DNA of 64,000 bases, from contig CAZDSU010000012.1 in NCBI GenBank assembly GCA_964508135.1, forward strand, positions 1-64,000, given 5' to 3'. The translations under genes and the position numbers were made by a program. Origin of the DNA: UBA6168 sp964508135 (GTDB taxonomy: Bacteria > Bacteroidota > Bacteroidia > Chitinophagales > Saprospiraceae). A model generated the notes under the pieces. It did no database searches. It worked only from the letters and a program-made list of their open reading frames with translations, and was not told the origin of the DNA. Below, in pieces: positions 9,211 through 18,800 of this stretch. Every line of letters begins with the position of its first letter. The stretch's first letter is position 1.

Positions 9211-9714
9211 ATGTTTGGAAGTAACAAGAACAAAGACGCTGCAAAAGCAGGCAGTATCATTCCCTCTGCCTCTTCCCATTCACTCAACAGCTTGGTTCAG
9301 GGTACAGTGGTTGAAGGTAAAGTAAAAGCAACTACCGACATCCGTATTGACGGTACCATCAAAGGGGATTTGCTTTGCGATGCAAAGGTTATCATCGGGC
9401 CATCCGGTGTAGTTGAAGGCACCGTCAAATGCCAAAATGCCGTGATAGAAGGCCGTTTTGATGGCATTCTCAACGTGGCAGAACTGCTCAACATCCGTGA
9501 AACAGCCAAAGTGGTCGGTGAGGTAACTTACGGCAAATTGATTGTCCAATCGGGTGCTGTAATTAGCGGTACCTACAAAGTGGCGGGCGACAACAGCCAC
9601 TCCAATGGCAACGGTTCCTACAAAACTTCATCAGAAACCAAAAAAGTTGTCACAACAGAATCGGAATCCAAAGCTTTATCTGGAAAAGTCGGCGAATTCG
9701 CAAAAGCAAACTGA
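9211..9714 (+). CDS. Bactofilin (polymer-forming cytoskeletal protein)
   Basis: Cytoplasmic polymer-forming protein of 167 aa. Bactofilins form nucleotide-free filaments through a right-handed beta-helix and act as scaffolds for cell shape or wall enzymes. The central domain (about residues 28-130) shows the typical short repeats of hydrophobic and Gly residues (GTVVEGKVKATTDIRIDG, GDLLCDAKVIIGPSGVV, LIVQSGAVISGTYKV). The tails (1-27 and 135-167) are polar and probably disordered, as is usual. The gene is monocistronic, between a terminator at 8950 and a hairpin at 9772. Confidence 0.9.
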   Translation: MFGSNKNKDAAKAGSIIPSASSHSLNSLVQGTVVEGKVKATTDIRIDGTIKGDLLCDAKVIIGPSGVVEGTVKCQNAVIEGRFDGILNVAELLNIRETAKVVGEVTYGKLIVQSGAVISGTYKVAGDNSHSNGNGSYKTSSETKKVVTTESESKALSGKVGEFAKAN

Positions 9715-9771
9715 TGTTGCGCTGAAATATACTGGAATGGCGTTTCAGATGGCCATGTTTTTTGGCCCTTG

Positions 9772-9848
9772 GGGCGCATATTGGCGTGAGGTTGGATGAG
9801 TTTTTAGACTGAGCTCCTTACCTATCGGCGATATGCGCCCTGTTTTTT
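9772..9848 (+). terminator. Possible long-loop terminator after bactofilin
   Basis: GGGCGCATAT (9772-9781) and ATATGCGCCC (9831-9840) are perfect 10-bp inverted arms followed by TGTTTTTTT. The 49-nt loop is long for a classical terminator, so folding of the loop or another role is possible. Confidence 0.5.
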
Positions 9849-9956
9849 TGTCTGCTGTCTTCTTCCTTACCCTCAAGGACTTGATTGTGAGAAAGAAGGA
9901 TTAACGCCTAGCACCAACTTTTTACTTCGTCCTTTCATATTTACCCTTCACAAGCA

Positions 9957-10343
9957 ATGAGCAACCGACGTTTTTTTTCACAGCTCCTGATGCTAACCTT
10001 GCTCACTGGACTCGTGCTTGTCTTTATCCATATTTTCCATCCATTTTCACCGTACAAAATGTTGTCGTTGGCTGGGCTGCTGTTCTTTTCGGCGCTTACC
10101 GCGGGTATTTATTTCCCGGCAGTAAAAGCAGCGTTGAGCACGGACAAAAATGCCTTCACCCGGTTGGTGATGCTTTTTACTTTTGTGAAAATGTTCCTCA
10201 CGGCTGCGCTGATAATCGCTTACCACCGAATTTTTAGGCCTGAGGACAACCTGTTTCTCATCCCTTTCTTTCTGACCTATATCGTTTTTACTTCGTTTGA
10301 AACGATTTTTATGTCAAAATTGGGAAAGGTGAAAGCAAGGTAA
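9957..10343 (+). CDS. Small four-helix membrane protein, unknown function
   Basis: Inner-membrane protein of 128 aa with four predicted transmembrane helices (about residues 8-28, 34-55, 66-88 and 96-116) and a basic C-terminus (KLGKVKAR). The size and topology resemble AtpI-like accessory proteins, but no ATP synthase genes are present and I see no diagnostic motif. The start at 9957 is supported by the positive N-terminus followed by helix one. It may be co-transcribed with the biotin carrier gene 41 nt downstream. Confidence 0.65.
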   Translation: MSNRRFFSQLLMLTLLTGLVLVFIHIFHPFSPYKMLSLAGLLFFSALTAGIYFPAVKAALSTDKNAFTRLVMLFTFVKMFLTAALIIAYHRIFRPEDNLFLIPFFLTYIVFTSFETIFMSKLGKVKAR

Positions 10344-10384
10344 TTTTCCTCAATAAGACATTGATTATTAAGCTGTTATAAAAT

Positions 10385-10873
10385 ATGCAAGCTGAAAAAT
10401 ACATTGCCATCGTCAACGAAAAGACCGAACTAGAACTACATGAAGCGGTCGTTGCGCAATTGAACGCAGTCCAATCGGATGAAGGGCATTTTCATATCCT
10501 ATACAACGGTAAATCCTATCGGGCGGAGGTGATTTCTTTGGACAAACAGGCTAAAGAAGTACGCCTGAAACTGAACGGAAAGCTGCATCACATCAAAATC
10601 CAGGACGAATTTGACCAATTGGTAAAAAAAATGGGGCTAAGTGCCAACGTTATTCATAAGGTCGGTGCCATCAAAGCGCCCATGCCGGGCCTCGTGCTGA
10701 GTATCTTAGTCGAACCAGGCCAGGAAGTGGTGCACGGAGAACCAATGCTCATCCTTGAGGCCATGAAAATGGAAAACGTCATCAAATCACCGGGAGAGGG
10801 CAAGGTAAAACGGGTGGTCGTTTCCAAAGGGAAACCCGTTGACAAGGGAGAGGTTTTGATTGAAATGGAGTAG
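10385..10873 (+). CDS. Biotin carboxyl carrier protein subunit
   Basis: Carrier subunit of an acyl-CoA carboxylase (acetyl- or propionyl-CoA type), 162 aa, cytoplasmic. The C-terminal biotinyl domain (about residues 92-162) has the motif EAMKMEN; Lys128 is the expected biotinylation site. The Ala/Pro-rich hinge is reduced to KAPMPG. The N-terminal about 85 residues form a small beta-rich domain seen in Bacteroidota carriers that are encoded apart from the biotin carboxylase. The catalytic subunits are not in this window. It ends 3 bp from the convergent yraN gene. Confidence 0.85.
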   Translation: MQAEKYIAIVNEKTELELHEAVVAQLNAVQSDEGHFHILYNGKSYRAEVISLDKQAKEVRLKLNGKLHHIKIQDEFDQLVKKMGLSANVIHKVGAIKAPMPGLVLSILVEPGQEVVHGEPMLILEAMKMENVIKSPGEGKVKRVVVSKGKPVDKGEVLIEME

Positions 10874-10876
10874 GAG

Positions 10877-11242
10877 CTACAACCCCGGAAAGAAAGCGTC
10901 CCGGATATGTTCCACTTTGAATTCGACCTTTTTATCCTTCAAAACGGACACCACATCGAAGCGCATCTCCCAATCGTGGCCAGACTGCTCCATGTAGGCT
11001 GCGGCTGCGGTTGCGAGGCGGCGCTCTTTGGCCGGAGTGACGAATTCCTCAGGACGGCCAAAGTAGTCGTAGCTTCGGGTTTTAACCTCCACGAACACCA
11101 GAATGCTGCCATCCTTCGCGATGATGTCAACCTCCAACCTGCGGTGCCGCCAGTTTGTTTCCAAAATCTCAAACCCTTGCTGGCGCAAATGCTCAACAGC
11201 AATTTCTTCCCCATGTTTGCCAGTGTCAAGGTGGTTCGCCAT
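10877..11242 (-). CDS. YraN family putative endonuclease (UPF0102)
   Basis: Small cytoplasmic protein of 121 aa, the standard size for the YraN/UPF0102 family. It has the restriction-endonuclease-like core: GKHGEEIAVEHL (Glu at the first helix), then LEVDIIA and LVFVEVKTRS, i.e. an E..D..ExK metal-binding arrangement. The biological role is not settled in the literature I know. It is convergent with the biotin carrier gene and divergent from pgi with a gap of only 44 bp. Confidence 0.88.
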   Translation of the reverse strand: MANHLDTGKHGEEIAVEHLRQQGFEILETNWRHRRLEVDIIAKDGSILVFVEVKTRSYDYFGRPEEFVTPAKERRLATAAAAYMEQSGHDWEMRFDVVSVLKDKKVEFKVEHIRDAFFPGL

Positions 11243-11251
11243 GAAATTTTA

Positions 11252-11260
11252 TAACTTTCG
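11252..11260 (+). promoter_or_regulatory. Possible -7 box upstream of pgi
   Basis: TAACTTTCG resembles TAnnTTTG. It lies 27 bp before the pgi ATG in the short divergent gap. No good TTG was found at the proper distance upstream. Confidence 0.3.
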
Positions 11261-11286
11261 CCGTTTTTCAAAACGACAATTTCAAA

Positions 11287-12591
11287 ATGAAAAAACTTAC
11301 TTTCGACTACTCCTCCGCCCAGCCCTATGTTTTGCCGCACGAAGTTAGCCAAATGGCTGCACCTGCGGAAGCCGCCGCCCAGCTACTCGAAAGCCGCAAT
11401 GGACCCGGCAGCGAATTCCTCGGCTGGCTCGACCTGCCCAAGCGCTACGACCACACCGAATTCAAGCGAATCAAACAGGCAGCGTTGCGAATCCAAGAAC
11501 AGTCGGAAGTGTTGGTGGTCATTGGAATTGGGGGGTCGTACCTTGGCGCAAAGGCGGCCATCGAAATGCTGTCGCATACCTTTCACAACAACCTGCCGAA
11601 GGAGCAGCGAAAGACCCCCGAAATCTATTTCGCAGGCACAAACCTATCCCCGGTTTACCTCACGCACCTGCTCGAACTTATTGGCAACCGCCATTTCAGT
11701 GTCAACGTAATTTCTAAGTCTGGTACGACTACCGAACCTGCCATTGCGTTCCGCATTCTAAAACAAAAATTGGAAGAAAAATATGGACGGGAAGGCGCTC
11801 GTGAACGCATTTATGCCACCACCGACACGGCACGTGGTGCCCTGAAAAAGCTGTCCACAGAGGAAGGTTACGAGACCTTCGCCGTACCGGACGATGTGGG
11901 TGGCCGCTTCTCCGTGCTCACCGCCGTGGGTCTGTTGCCCATTGCTGTTAGCGGCATTTCCATTGACGACCTGATGCACGGGGCGGCAGAGGCAATGGAC
12001 GATTGCATGGCACCCTTTGACGAAAACCCCGCCCTGCAATATGCGGCGCTTCGCAATATCCTCTACAACAAGGGCAAGGCCATCGAAATGCTCATCAACT
12101 ATGAGCCTCAGTTGCACTATGTAGCGGAGTGGTGGAAACAGCTTTTTGGCGAGTCGGAGGGCAAAGATGGAAAAGGACTTTTTACGGCCAGCGCTGACTT
12201 CACCACCGACCTTCACTCGCTCGGCCAGTATGTGCAGGACGGCAGACGGCACCTTTTCGAGACGCTGCTGAACATTGAGCACCCCGCCTGCGACATCGTG
12301 TTGGAGGCTGCTGATTCCGACCTCGACGGCCTCAACTACCTTGCCGGAAAGACAATGGATTATGTGAACAAAAGAGCGGCAGAGGGTACGCTTCAAGCGC
12401 ATACCGAGGGCAGTGTGCCCAACCTCCTTATCAACCTACCGGCGGCATCGGCCTATCACTTGGGCTATTTATTTTTCTTTTTTGAAAAAGCCTGTGCCGT
12501 CAGCGGCTACCTGTTGGGTGTGAACCCGTTCGACCAGCCGGGCGTAGAGGCATACAAAAAGAACATGTTCCGGCTACTGGGCAAACCATAG
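11287..12591 (+). CDS. pgi: Glucose-6-phosphate isomerase
   Basis: Interconverts glucose 6-phosphate and fructose 6-phosphate in glycolysis and gluconeogenesis; cytoplasmic. 434 aa, matching the short bacterial form of the enzyme (about 450 aa). Two SIS-type sugar-phosphate domains are visible: VIGIGGSYLGAKAAIEML (about 77-94) and VISKSGTTTEPAIAFR (about 141-156). Later come DVGGRFSVLTAVGLLP and the LGQYVQDGRR stretch typical of the short form. A Lys-rich C-terminal helix (AYKKNMFRLL) completes the fold. The gene is complete and stands alone between yraN and the acyltransferase gene. Confidence 0.95.
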   Translation: MKKLTFDYSSAQPYVLPHEVSQMAAPAEAAAQLLESRNGPGSEFLGWLDLPKRYDHTEFKRIKQAALRIQEQSEVLVVIGIGGSYLGAKAAIEMLSHTFHNNLPKEQRKTPEIYFAGTNLSPVYLTHLLELIGNRHFSVNVISKSGTTTEPAIAFRILKQKLEEKYGREGARERIYATTDTARGALKKLSTEEGYETFAVPDDVGGRFSVLTAVGLLPIAVSGISIDDLMHGAAEAMDDCMAPFDENPALQYAALRNILYNKGKAIEMLINYEPQLHYVAEWWKQLFGESEGKDGKGLFTASADFTTDLHSLGQYVQDGRRHLFETLLNIEHPACDIVLEAADSDLDGLNYLAGKTMDYVNKRAAEGTLQAHTEGSVPNLLINLPAASAYHLGYLFFFFEKACAVSGYLLGVNPFDQPGVEAYKKNMFRLLGKP

Positions 12592-12628
12592 TTGGATGCT
12601 TGGGCTTGGCTAGCCCCTTCATTGCCTA

Positions 12629-13495
12629 TCACCGAACCCGCTTCCAGCGGCGGTGCGACCAAAGCCAATCGGCGGGCGACTTTCGGATAGTGGCTTCCAG
12701 TCGGGCAGCGTAATGCCGGGTGATTTCGCCTTCGGCAACGGTCTTTGGATTGGTACAAAGTTCGGAGAAGGAGACTTCGTAAAATCCCCGTTTCGTACGC
12801 TCAATTTCGCAATAAAAAACCGGGTAGCCAGTCTGTCGGGCGAGCTTGTCCATGCCGTGGAGGAAGGGAGTATCTTGGTTCAGGAAGTCGGCCCAGTGGG
12901 CGTTGCGCATGTCGGAGGGCGTCTGGTCGCCGATGAGCACGAAGATGGTAGGCTGTTCTTTGTACGTAACAACAGCTCGGCTAGTATGCGCCATGTCGGC
13001 CAAATGGAGGCCCCATTGTTTGCGGAGCGAGTTTAGGTATTTCCCTAAAACCTTATTTTTCAATGGTTTATAAACGCCAAGCACAGTGTGTTGGACGTTC
13101 AGAGGCAAGGAGAGAACGCCCCACTCCCAATTGCCAAAATGGCTGGCGAGCATTATGGCGCTTTGTTTTTTTTCAAAAAGCGGTTGGAAAATTTCAGGAT
13201 TTCGGTACACGAAACGGCGCTGAAGTTCTGCTTTTGGCAGCGTCAGGCCCTTAATGCTTTCGAGCAGGATGTCGGTGAAATGGCGGTAAAAATGGGAAAC
13301 CAGTTGCCGAATTTCGCCGGCTGCTTTTTCGGGGAAGGATTTCCTCAGGTTTTCGAGGATGACTTTTTTTCGATAGCCCACCACTCGGTGCAGCACAAAA
13401 CACAGCAGGTCGGACAGCAGCCAAAGTCCCCAAAACGGAACGTAGCCGACAAGTCGAACCAAATTTTTTGTAAAAAATGCCCCTACTGGATACAT
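12629..13495 (-). CDS. LpxL/HtrB-type lysophospholipid acyltransferase
   Basis: Inner-membrane acyltransferase of 288 aa that probably adds a late acyl chain to lipid A. The start at 13495 (MYPVGAFFTKNLVRLV) gives the usual family length; the frame stays open further upstream but would run through the divergent asparaginase gene. Seen: an N-terminal membrane segment (GYVPFWGLWLLSDLLCFVLH), the catalytic HX4D/E-like motif in ASHFGNWEWG, and GDQTPSD followed by FLHGMDKLARQTGYPVF. The C-terminal WLWSHRRWKR is characteristic of the LpxL/MsbB family. Which acyl chain it uses cannot be told from sequence. Confidence 0.9.
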   Translation of the reverse strand: MYPVGAFFTKNLVRLVGYVPFWGLWLLSDLLCFVLHRVVGYRKKVILENLRKSFPEKAAGEIRQLVSHFYRHFTDILLESIKGLTLPKAELQRRFVYRNPEIFQPLFEKKQSAIMLASHFGNWEWGVLSLPLNVQHTVLGVYKPLKNKVLGKYLNSLRKQWGLHLADMAHTSRAVVTYKEQPTIFVLIGDQTPSDMRNAHWADFLNQDTPFLHGMDKLARQTGYPVFYCEIERTKRGFYEVSFSELCTNPKTVAEGEITRHYAARLEATIRKSPADWLWSHRRWKRVR

Positions 13496-13531
13496 ATTTT
13501 GGGTAGCGGGAGTTGGTGGCGTTAGAAATGC

Positions 13532-13559
13532 TATGTTTGTGCTTTTTACAACAAAAGTA
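13532..13559. promoter_or_regulatory. Overlapping divergent -7 boxes
   Basis: TATGTTTG at 13532-13539 on the plus strand faces the asparaginase gene, and TACTTTTG on the minus strand (13552-13559) faces the acyltransferase gene. Both match TAnnTTTG exactly. A TTG at 13513 lies 16 nt before the plus-strand box; no clear -33 box was seen for the other. The two promoters would compete for the same 28 bp. Confidence 0.45.
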
Positions 13560-13565
13560 ACAAAC

Positions 13566-14561
13566 ATGGCCACCCGAAGAAATTTTCTCCACCAAACAGT
13601 CTTAGGTTCAGTTGCTGCCACCATCGGTGGAACGTCACTGGCATCATGCATGGAAGCTTCAACCAAATCGCCGGAAGCGACCGAAGCACCGGTCAGACCG
13701 CTGGCTATTTCCACATGGGATTTTGGCACAAAAGCCAATGAAGCAGCTTGGAAAATCCTGAGCAGTGGCGGCAATGCGCTTGATGCGGTGGAGCAAGGCG
13801 TGATGGTCATCGAGGCCGACGAAAAGAACACTTCAGTGGGCATTGGCGGGGCGCCCGACCGGGATGGCCGGGTTACGCTCGATGCCTGCATCATGGCACC
13901 TGATGGAAGCTGCGGCTCGGTGTGCGCACTGGAGCACATCGTTCACCCGATTTCTGTGGCAAGGCGAGTGATGGAGAAGACCCCTCATGTGATTTTGGTG
14001 GGAGAGGGTGCGCTGGAGTTTGCGCTGGCGCAAGGTTTCAAAAAGGAAAACCTGCTCACCGAGGAATCGAAAGCGGCTTGGGAAGAATGGAAAAAGACTT
14101 CGACATACGAGCCGAAAATCAACGTGGAAATGCACGACACCATCGGCATGTTGACTATTGACAAGGACGGCGACATTGCTGGGGCCTGCACCACTAGTGG
14201 GCTGGCGTACAAGATGCGAGGCCGGGTAGGTGACTCGCCCATAATCGGTGCTGGGTTGTATGTGGACAACGAAGTAGGAGGGGCCGCTGCCACCGGGCTT
14301 GGCGAAGCGGTCATCAGGGCAGTAGGCAGTTTTTTGGTGGTGGAATTGATGCGTCAAGGCCGCAGCCCACAGGAAGCCTGTGAGGAGGCAGTGGCGAGGG
14401 TCATCAAAAAATACAAGGACTTCAAGGATATTCAGGTCGGGTTTATCGCTGTCAACAAGCTAGGGCAGATGGGCGCTTACAGCATCCAGAAGGGTTTCAA
14501 TTACGCTTTATTTGCAGGTGGCAACAACCAGGTTAAGGACGCCATGTCCTTCATTAAGTAG
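13566..14561 (+). CDS. N4-(beta-N-acetylglucosaminyl)-L-asparaginase, exported
   Basis: Ntn-hydrolase that cleaves the GlcNAc-Asn bond of glycoprotein fragments. 331 aa from the ATG at 13566, which starts a Tat-like leader (MATRRNFLHQTVLGSVAATI) ending in a lipobox-like LASC. It is therefore probably a folded, exported lipoprotein. The precursor self-cleaves before a Thr; here HDTIGML places that nucleophile at Thr192. Other family features: GNALDAVEQGVMVIE, GIGGAPDRDGRVTLDA, RVGDSPIIGAGLYVDN and GLGEA. The C-terminal half contains the usual helical region. It may serve recycling of glycan-linked asparagine from degraded glycoproteins. Confidence 0.92.
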   Translation: MATRRNFLHQTVLGSVAATIGGTSLASCMEASTKSPEATEAPVRPLAISTWDFGTKANEAAWKILSSGGNALDAVEQGVMVIEADEKNTSVGIGGAPDRDGRVTLDACIMAPDGSCGSVCALEHIVHPISVARRVMEKTPHVILVGEGALEFALAQGFKKENLLTEESKAAWEEWKKTSTYEPKINVEMHDTIGMLTIDKDGDIAGACTTSGLAYKMRGRVGDSPIIGAGLYVDNEVGGAAATGLGEAVIRAVGSFLVVELMRQGRSPQEACEEAVARVIKKYKDFKDIQVGFIAVNKLGQMGAYSIQKGFNYALFAGGNNQVKDAMSFIK

Positions 14562-14717
14562 GAGTCTTGGCTTTGTGGTTTTGTGTTATTTCCTAGATAA
14601 ATATTCCTACCAATATATTTTTTTTTATTTCTTACCATTTCGAACAGGACTGGCACTATATTTTCCATGCTCACCTCGAAAGTTGTTTCTCGATAAAGAG
14701 AACTATCCCAACATATT

Positions 14718-15404
14718 ATGATGAATCACACAGAATTGAAGTTGGTCATTACCGACGACCACCATATTTTTATTGAGGGCTTGAAAGTAGTGCTTGGCAG
14801 GAGCGAGAAGATAAAATTCAACATCATTGCCGAAGCTTTCACGGGTAACAGTTTGTTGAAAATGATAGGGGGATTGCAGCCAGACTTGTTGCTGCTTGAC
14901 CTTAGCCTGCCTGACATGGATGGCATTGAAGTTTTGAGCCATTTGAAGACAGCAGGAGTAGATTTCCGCATACTGGTGTTGAGCATGTACGACGAACCGA
15001 AGGTCATTCGTGCGGCATTTAAGGCAGGAGCGGATGGGTACGTGCTGAAAAACAGCCCTGCCACCGAGCTTTTTCATGCAATTAACAAGGTCATGGAGGG
15101 CGATACCTACTTGAGCGTAGGGTTGTCGCTGACCAATCAGAGTGGCATGAACTCCCGGTTCATGCAAAATGGCAAGCTTGCCCCTTCCTACGATGACCGG
15201 ATTGTGAAGAAATTCAACCTGACCAAGCGGGAACTCGAAGTGTTGAAGCTGGTAGGTCAAGCGTTGACGAACAAAGAAATCGCAGGCGAACTGTACATCA
15301 GCGACCAAACCGTGAGCGTACACCGCAAAAACATAATGCGGAAAATGGGGGCAACCAGCTCCGCCGGCTTGATTAAAATTGCTTACGAAAATAATCTATT
15401 TTAA
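14718..15404 (+). CDS. NarL/LuxR-family response regulator
   Basis: Cytoplasmic two-component response regulator of 228 aa. Receiver domain (about 6-125): acidic pair in VITDDHH, phospho-acceptor Asp61 in LLLLDLSLPDMDG, Ser in LVLSMYD and Lys in YVLKNS. A LuxR-type helix-turn-helix follows (about 160-225): LTKRELEVLKLVGQALTNKE and SDQTVSVHRKNIMRKM. The start is either ATG of an ATGATG pair (14718 or 14721). No histidine kinase gene is adjacent, so this is an orphan here. It lies upstream of the large adhesin cluster, but a 480-bp gap separates them and control of that cluster is speculation. Confidence 0.92.
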   Translation: MMNHTELKLVITDDHHIFIEGLKVVLGRSEKIKFNIIAEAFTGNSLLKMIGGLQPDLLLLDLSLPDMDGIEVLSHLKTAGVDFRILVLSMYDEPKVIRAAFKAGADGYVLKNSPATELFHAINKVMEGDTYLSVGLSLTNQSGMNSRFMQNGKLAPSYDDRIVKKFNLTKRELEVLKLVGQALTNKEIAGELYISDQTVSVHRKNIMRKMGATSSAGLIKIAYENNLF

Positions 15405-15887
15405 AAACTTGTTTTTTGGGTAGATTGGCACAATGGTTGCCAACTCTAGTGTTAGAGGCTTGAAAACAAGTGCTCTAGAAGATTTGCCTATTTTTTGCCA
15501 CCTTTTCCTTCCTGAATATTTCATTGGTTCAAATTTTGTCTATTATTTCCAAAATTGAAATAAAGTGCTTAATTTTGCGGCAAGACTGATTTAAACTGAT
15601 TCCCATGAACTACAGCATTACAAACTGTTCCCATTATTATTGCCTTTCCTTTATTCGTCTTCATTTTCCTTTTGATGGGTTTTAGCCTGTTCTGTAGTAG
15701 TCTTTGAGCGTCATTTCAAAGCAGTAACCAAGTTTTGGTCAAGTTCGCATTTAAGTAGTTTATTCGATAAAGTTCATTGCTCAGGTTACACGGTAACCAT
15801 CACCTGCACTGAAAAGCCAGCGCAATGAGCACCTTTGGGTTTGCATTGTTTTTGGTTTTCGATTACGTTTTTAACAAATTATTATCC
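15405..15887. other. 483-bp gap with possible promoter and leader ORF
   Basis: No known gene is seen. TAATTTTG at 15570-15577 matches the -7 consensus. From 15605 a 26-codon frame (MNYSITNCSHYYCLSF...) runs to a stop at 15685; it could be a leader peptide or chance. GGTTAC-ACG-GTAACC at 15784-15798 is a small hairpin. The next CDS frame is open from 15825, but its signal peptide starts at 15888. Confidence 0.4.
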
Positions 15888-18800
15888 ATGATCAGAACGA
15901 ATTTTACCAGGATTCCGGCATTGTCTTGGGCTTTTTTCTCCCTTTTGCTGCTAGGCAGCACCAACCTCACGCAGGCACAGGTTATGGTCTGCAACAACCT
16001 CGTCAATGTTTCTGTCGACAACACGCCAAACGTCTGCCAAGGCGGCGTAAACGCAGACCAGATTCTTGAGGGCAACCCCATTCCCGGCCACGACTACTTC
16101 ATCGAGGTGACCTACAATTGGGTGCCGGTGGTGTCGGGCATGAACCAGGTGACCATCACCAACTCGAGCCAGTGGTTCAACACCAACTTAACTGTAAATA
16201 TTACTGACCAAACCGGTGGCGGCAACTCCTGCTGGGGTCAAATACACTTGGAGGACAAGCTTCCCCCTGTGCTTACCTGCACAAACATCTCCGTCAACTG
16301 TTCGGACGACCTCAGCTTGATACCTGGCCCTACTGCCGTGGACAACTGCGACCCAAACCCTACTATCAACCTGACGGGAGAGCAAACCAATACAACTGGT
16401 CTCTGCGCCAACGGCTTCGTGACCATTACCCGCCACTACGTGGCAATAGATGCTTCGGGCAATTCTTCGGCTTTCTGCAACCGGGTGATTACGGTCAACC
16501 GGCCAACAGTGGTTGATTTTCCAAATGATATTGTTTGGACTTGCGAGCAGTACGATGCCTATCCAAACATCGTTGCCGCTACTCCAAAGCACCCCTATGT
16601 TGGCGACTCAAACCCTGTTACAACCTTGGTAATTGAGGTTAACCTCAACCCTGATTGTAACGACAGTAATGATTCCCCGGCAACCAACAGCACCAATATC
16701 CAAAATGGTGGGACGGGCTGCCCAGGCAATGGCCTCGATGATGCCGATGTGCTTGGTCTGACAGGGTCTGGTGTTGTGGCCAACATCATTGGCCAGCACT
16801 GCAACTACCAGCAGTCGAAAAGTGACCAAGTAATCAATGTTTGCGGTGAAACTTTCAAAATAGTTCGCACTTGGACCGTACTGAACTGGTGTACGGGTCT
16901 CGTTGTAACAGTTGGTGTAGGCGGCGAGGACAATATCCAAGTGGTGAAAGTGATGGACCTAACCCCTCCGGTGGTAAATCGCCCACCATTCACCGTGAGC
17001 GCAAACGTTCCGGGCCAACACCCACAGCCATGCAAGTCGGTTGGCTTTTTGCCGCCACCCACCGTGTCCGACAATTGCTCCAGTACCTGGACCATAAAAA
17101 TCAATACACCAATCGGTGAGGCTATTTACCTTGGAGGCAACCCTGCCAATGGTGGTATTATTCCTTCGCCCGGCCTTCCGTTGGGCCCCCACATCATCAC
17201 CTATCAGGTAACTGATGCCTGCGGCAACGTGGCAAATTTGGCCGTGCCAATTACGGTGGTGGATGATATTGCTCCAACGACCATTTGCGTAGAATACACC
17301 GATGTGAACCTGACAACTGGTGGTTCTGCCCCAGTGTTTGCCAATGCGTTTAACAGCGCTACTTATGACAACTGCTGCTTGGACCACTTCGAGGTGCGCC
17401 GTATGACAGACCCTTGTAACGACAACCACGACGACACTGTGTTCGGCCCGTCTGTGGTGTTTTGTTGCAGTGACGTTTCTAGCAGCCCTGTGATGGTGGT
17501 TTTCCGTGCCGTTGATTGTTTCGGGAATGCCAACGAGTGCATGGTGGAAGTTTTTGTCAACGACAAACTGAACCCAACGCTCGTGAGCTGTCCACCAAAC
17601 GAGCGCATTACCTGCAATTGGTACTCAAACAACCTCGAAACACAGCTCGCTAGCCAGAATAACCAACAACAGTGCACCACACTGTCCGGCTTTTTTGGTT
17701 CGCCAACCTACTACGACAACTGCGGTGTGACCGTGACCTGCAACACCAGCGTCAACCTTGATCAGTGCCTGGAAGGCACGATAGTACGGACGTTCACAGC
17801 TAAAGACCCAAGCAACAACACAACGCCTCAAGGCTGCACCCAGACCATTTTCGTTGACCATGTTTCAGATTGGGCGGTTGAATTTCCTATTGACCTCACC
17901 GTGAACTGCGGCACCACTGTGCCCGACTTTGGTGAGCCAGAGATTTTCTACGAAAATTGTGAGCTTGTAGCGATTTCCTACGACGACGTGCTTTACGCAG
18001 TTAATGATGCTTGTTACAAAATCGTGCGTGACTGGACAATCATCAACTGGTGCGTCGTGGGCGCAAATGTTGACCAGGAAGTGGTAGAACATCCTGAAAA
18101 CCAGCTCGGCCTTTCCTTCCCGCAATGCGACATTGACAGCGATGGTGATTGCGATGGCCGCACCTTCCGTGATTCATGGCGGAGCGGTTCGAACATGAAC
18201 CGACCGACGCTCTTGGACGCAACGAGGGCTTTGGGTCCAGACACCGACCCGGATACCGATCCTTGGGATGGCTACATTGTTTACCAACAAATAATTAAAG
18301 TTAATGACACGGTTGACCCCGTTTTCGTGGGCAATTGCCAGCTACCTGATGTTTGCATCGAGAACAGCACTTGTGGTGTTTCCTTGTTGCTGCCTCAGCC
18401 GGATATTGACGACTGCAGCCCGGATATTGACGTTACGGCAGAAATCAATTTTGGCGGCGTTTGGGTTTCCGGCTTCGGGCCGTTCAACAACGTTGGCCCA
18501 GGCACCTACGTGGTTCGCTACGTTGCCCAGGACAACTGCAACAACCAAACGGCCTGCAATACGACAATCACGGTTAAGGACTGCAAAAAGCCTACTCCGT
18601 ACTGCAAAAATGGTGTAGTTGTCGTGCTGATGCAGACGGGCATGGTGGATGTATGGGCAACGGATTTGAACGCTGGCAGCTTCGATAATTGCCCAGGTGC
18701 TTTGAAGTTTTCCTTCTCGCCCGATGTCAACGATATTGGCAACACCTACACCTGCGATGACCTTGGCCAGCAAACGGTGCAGATTTGGGTGACGGATGCC

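Noticed and set aside
13496..13939. Long upstream extension of the acyltransferase frame
   Set aside because: It lies antisense inside the asparaginase gene and is low in family features; the ATG at 13495 gives the normal length.
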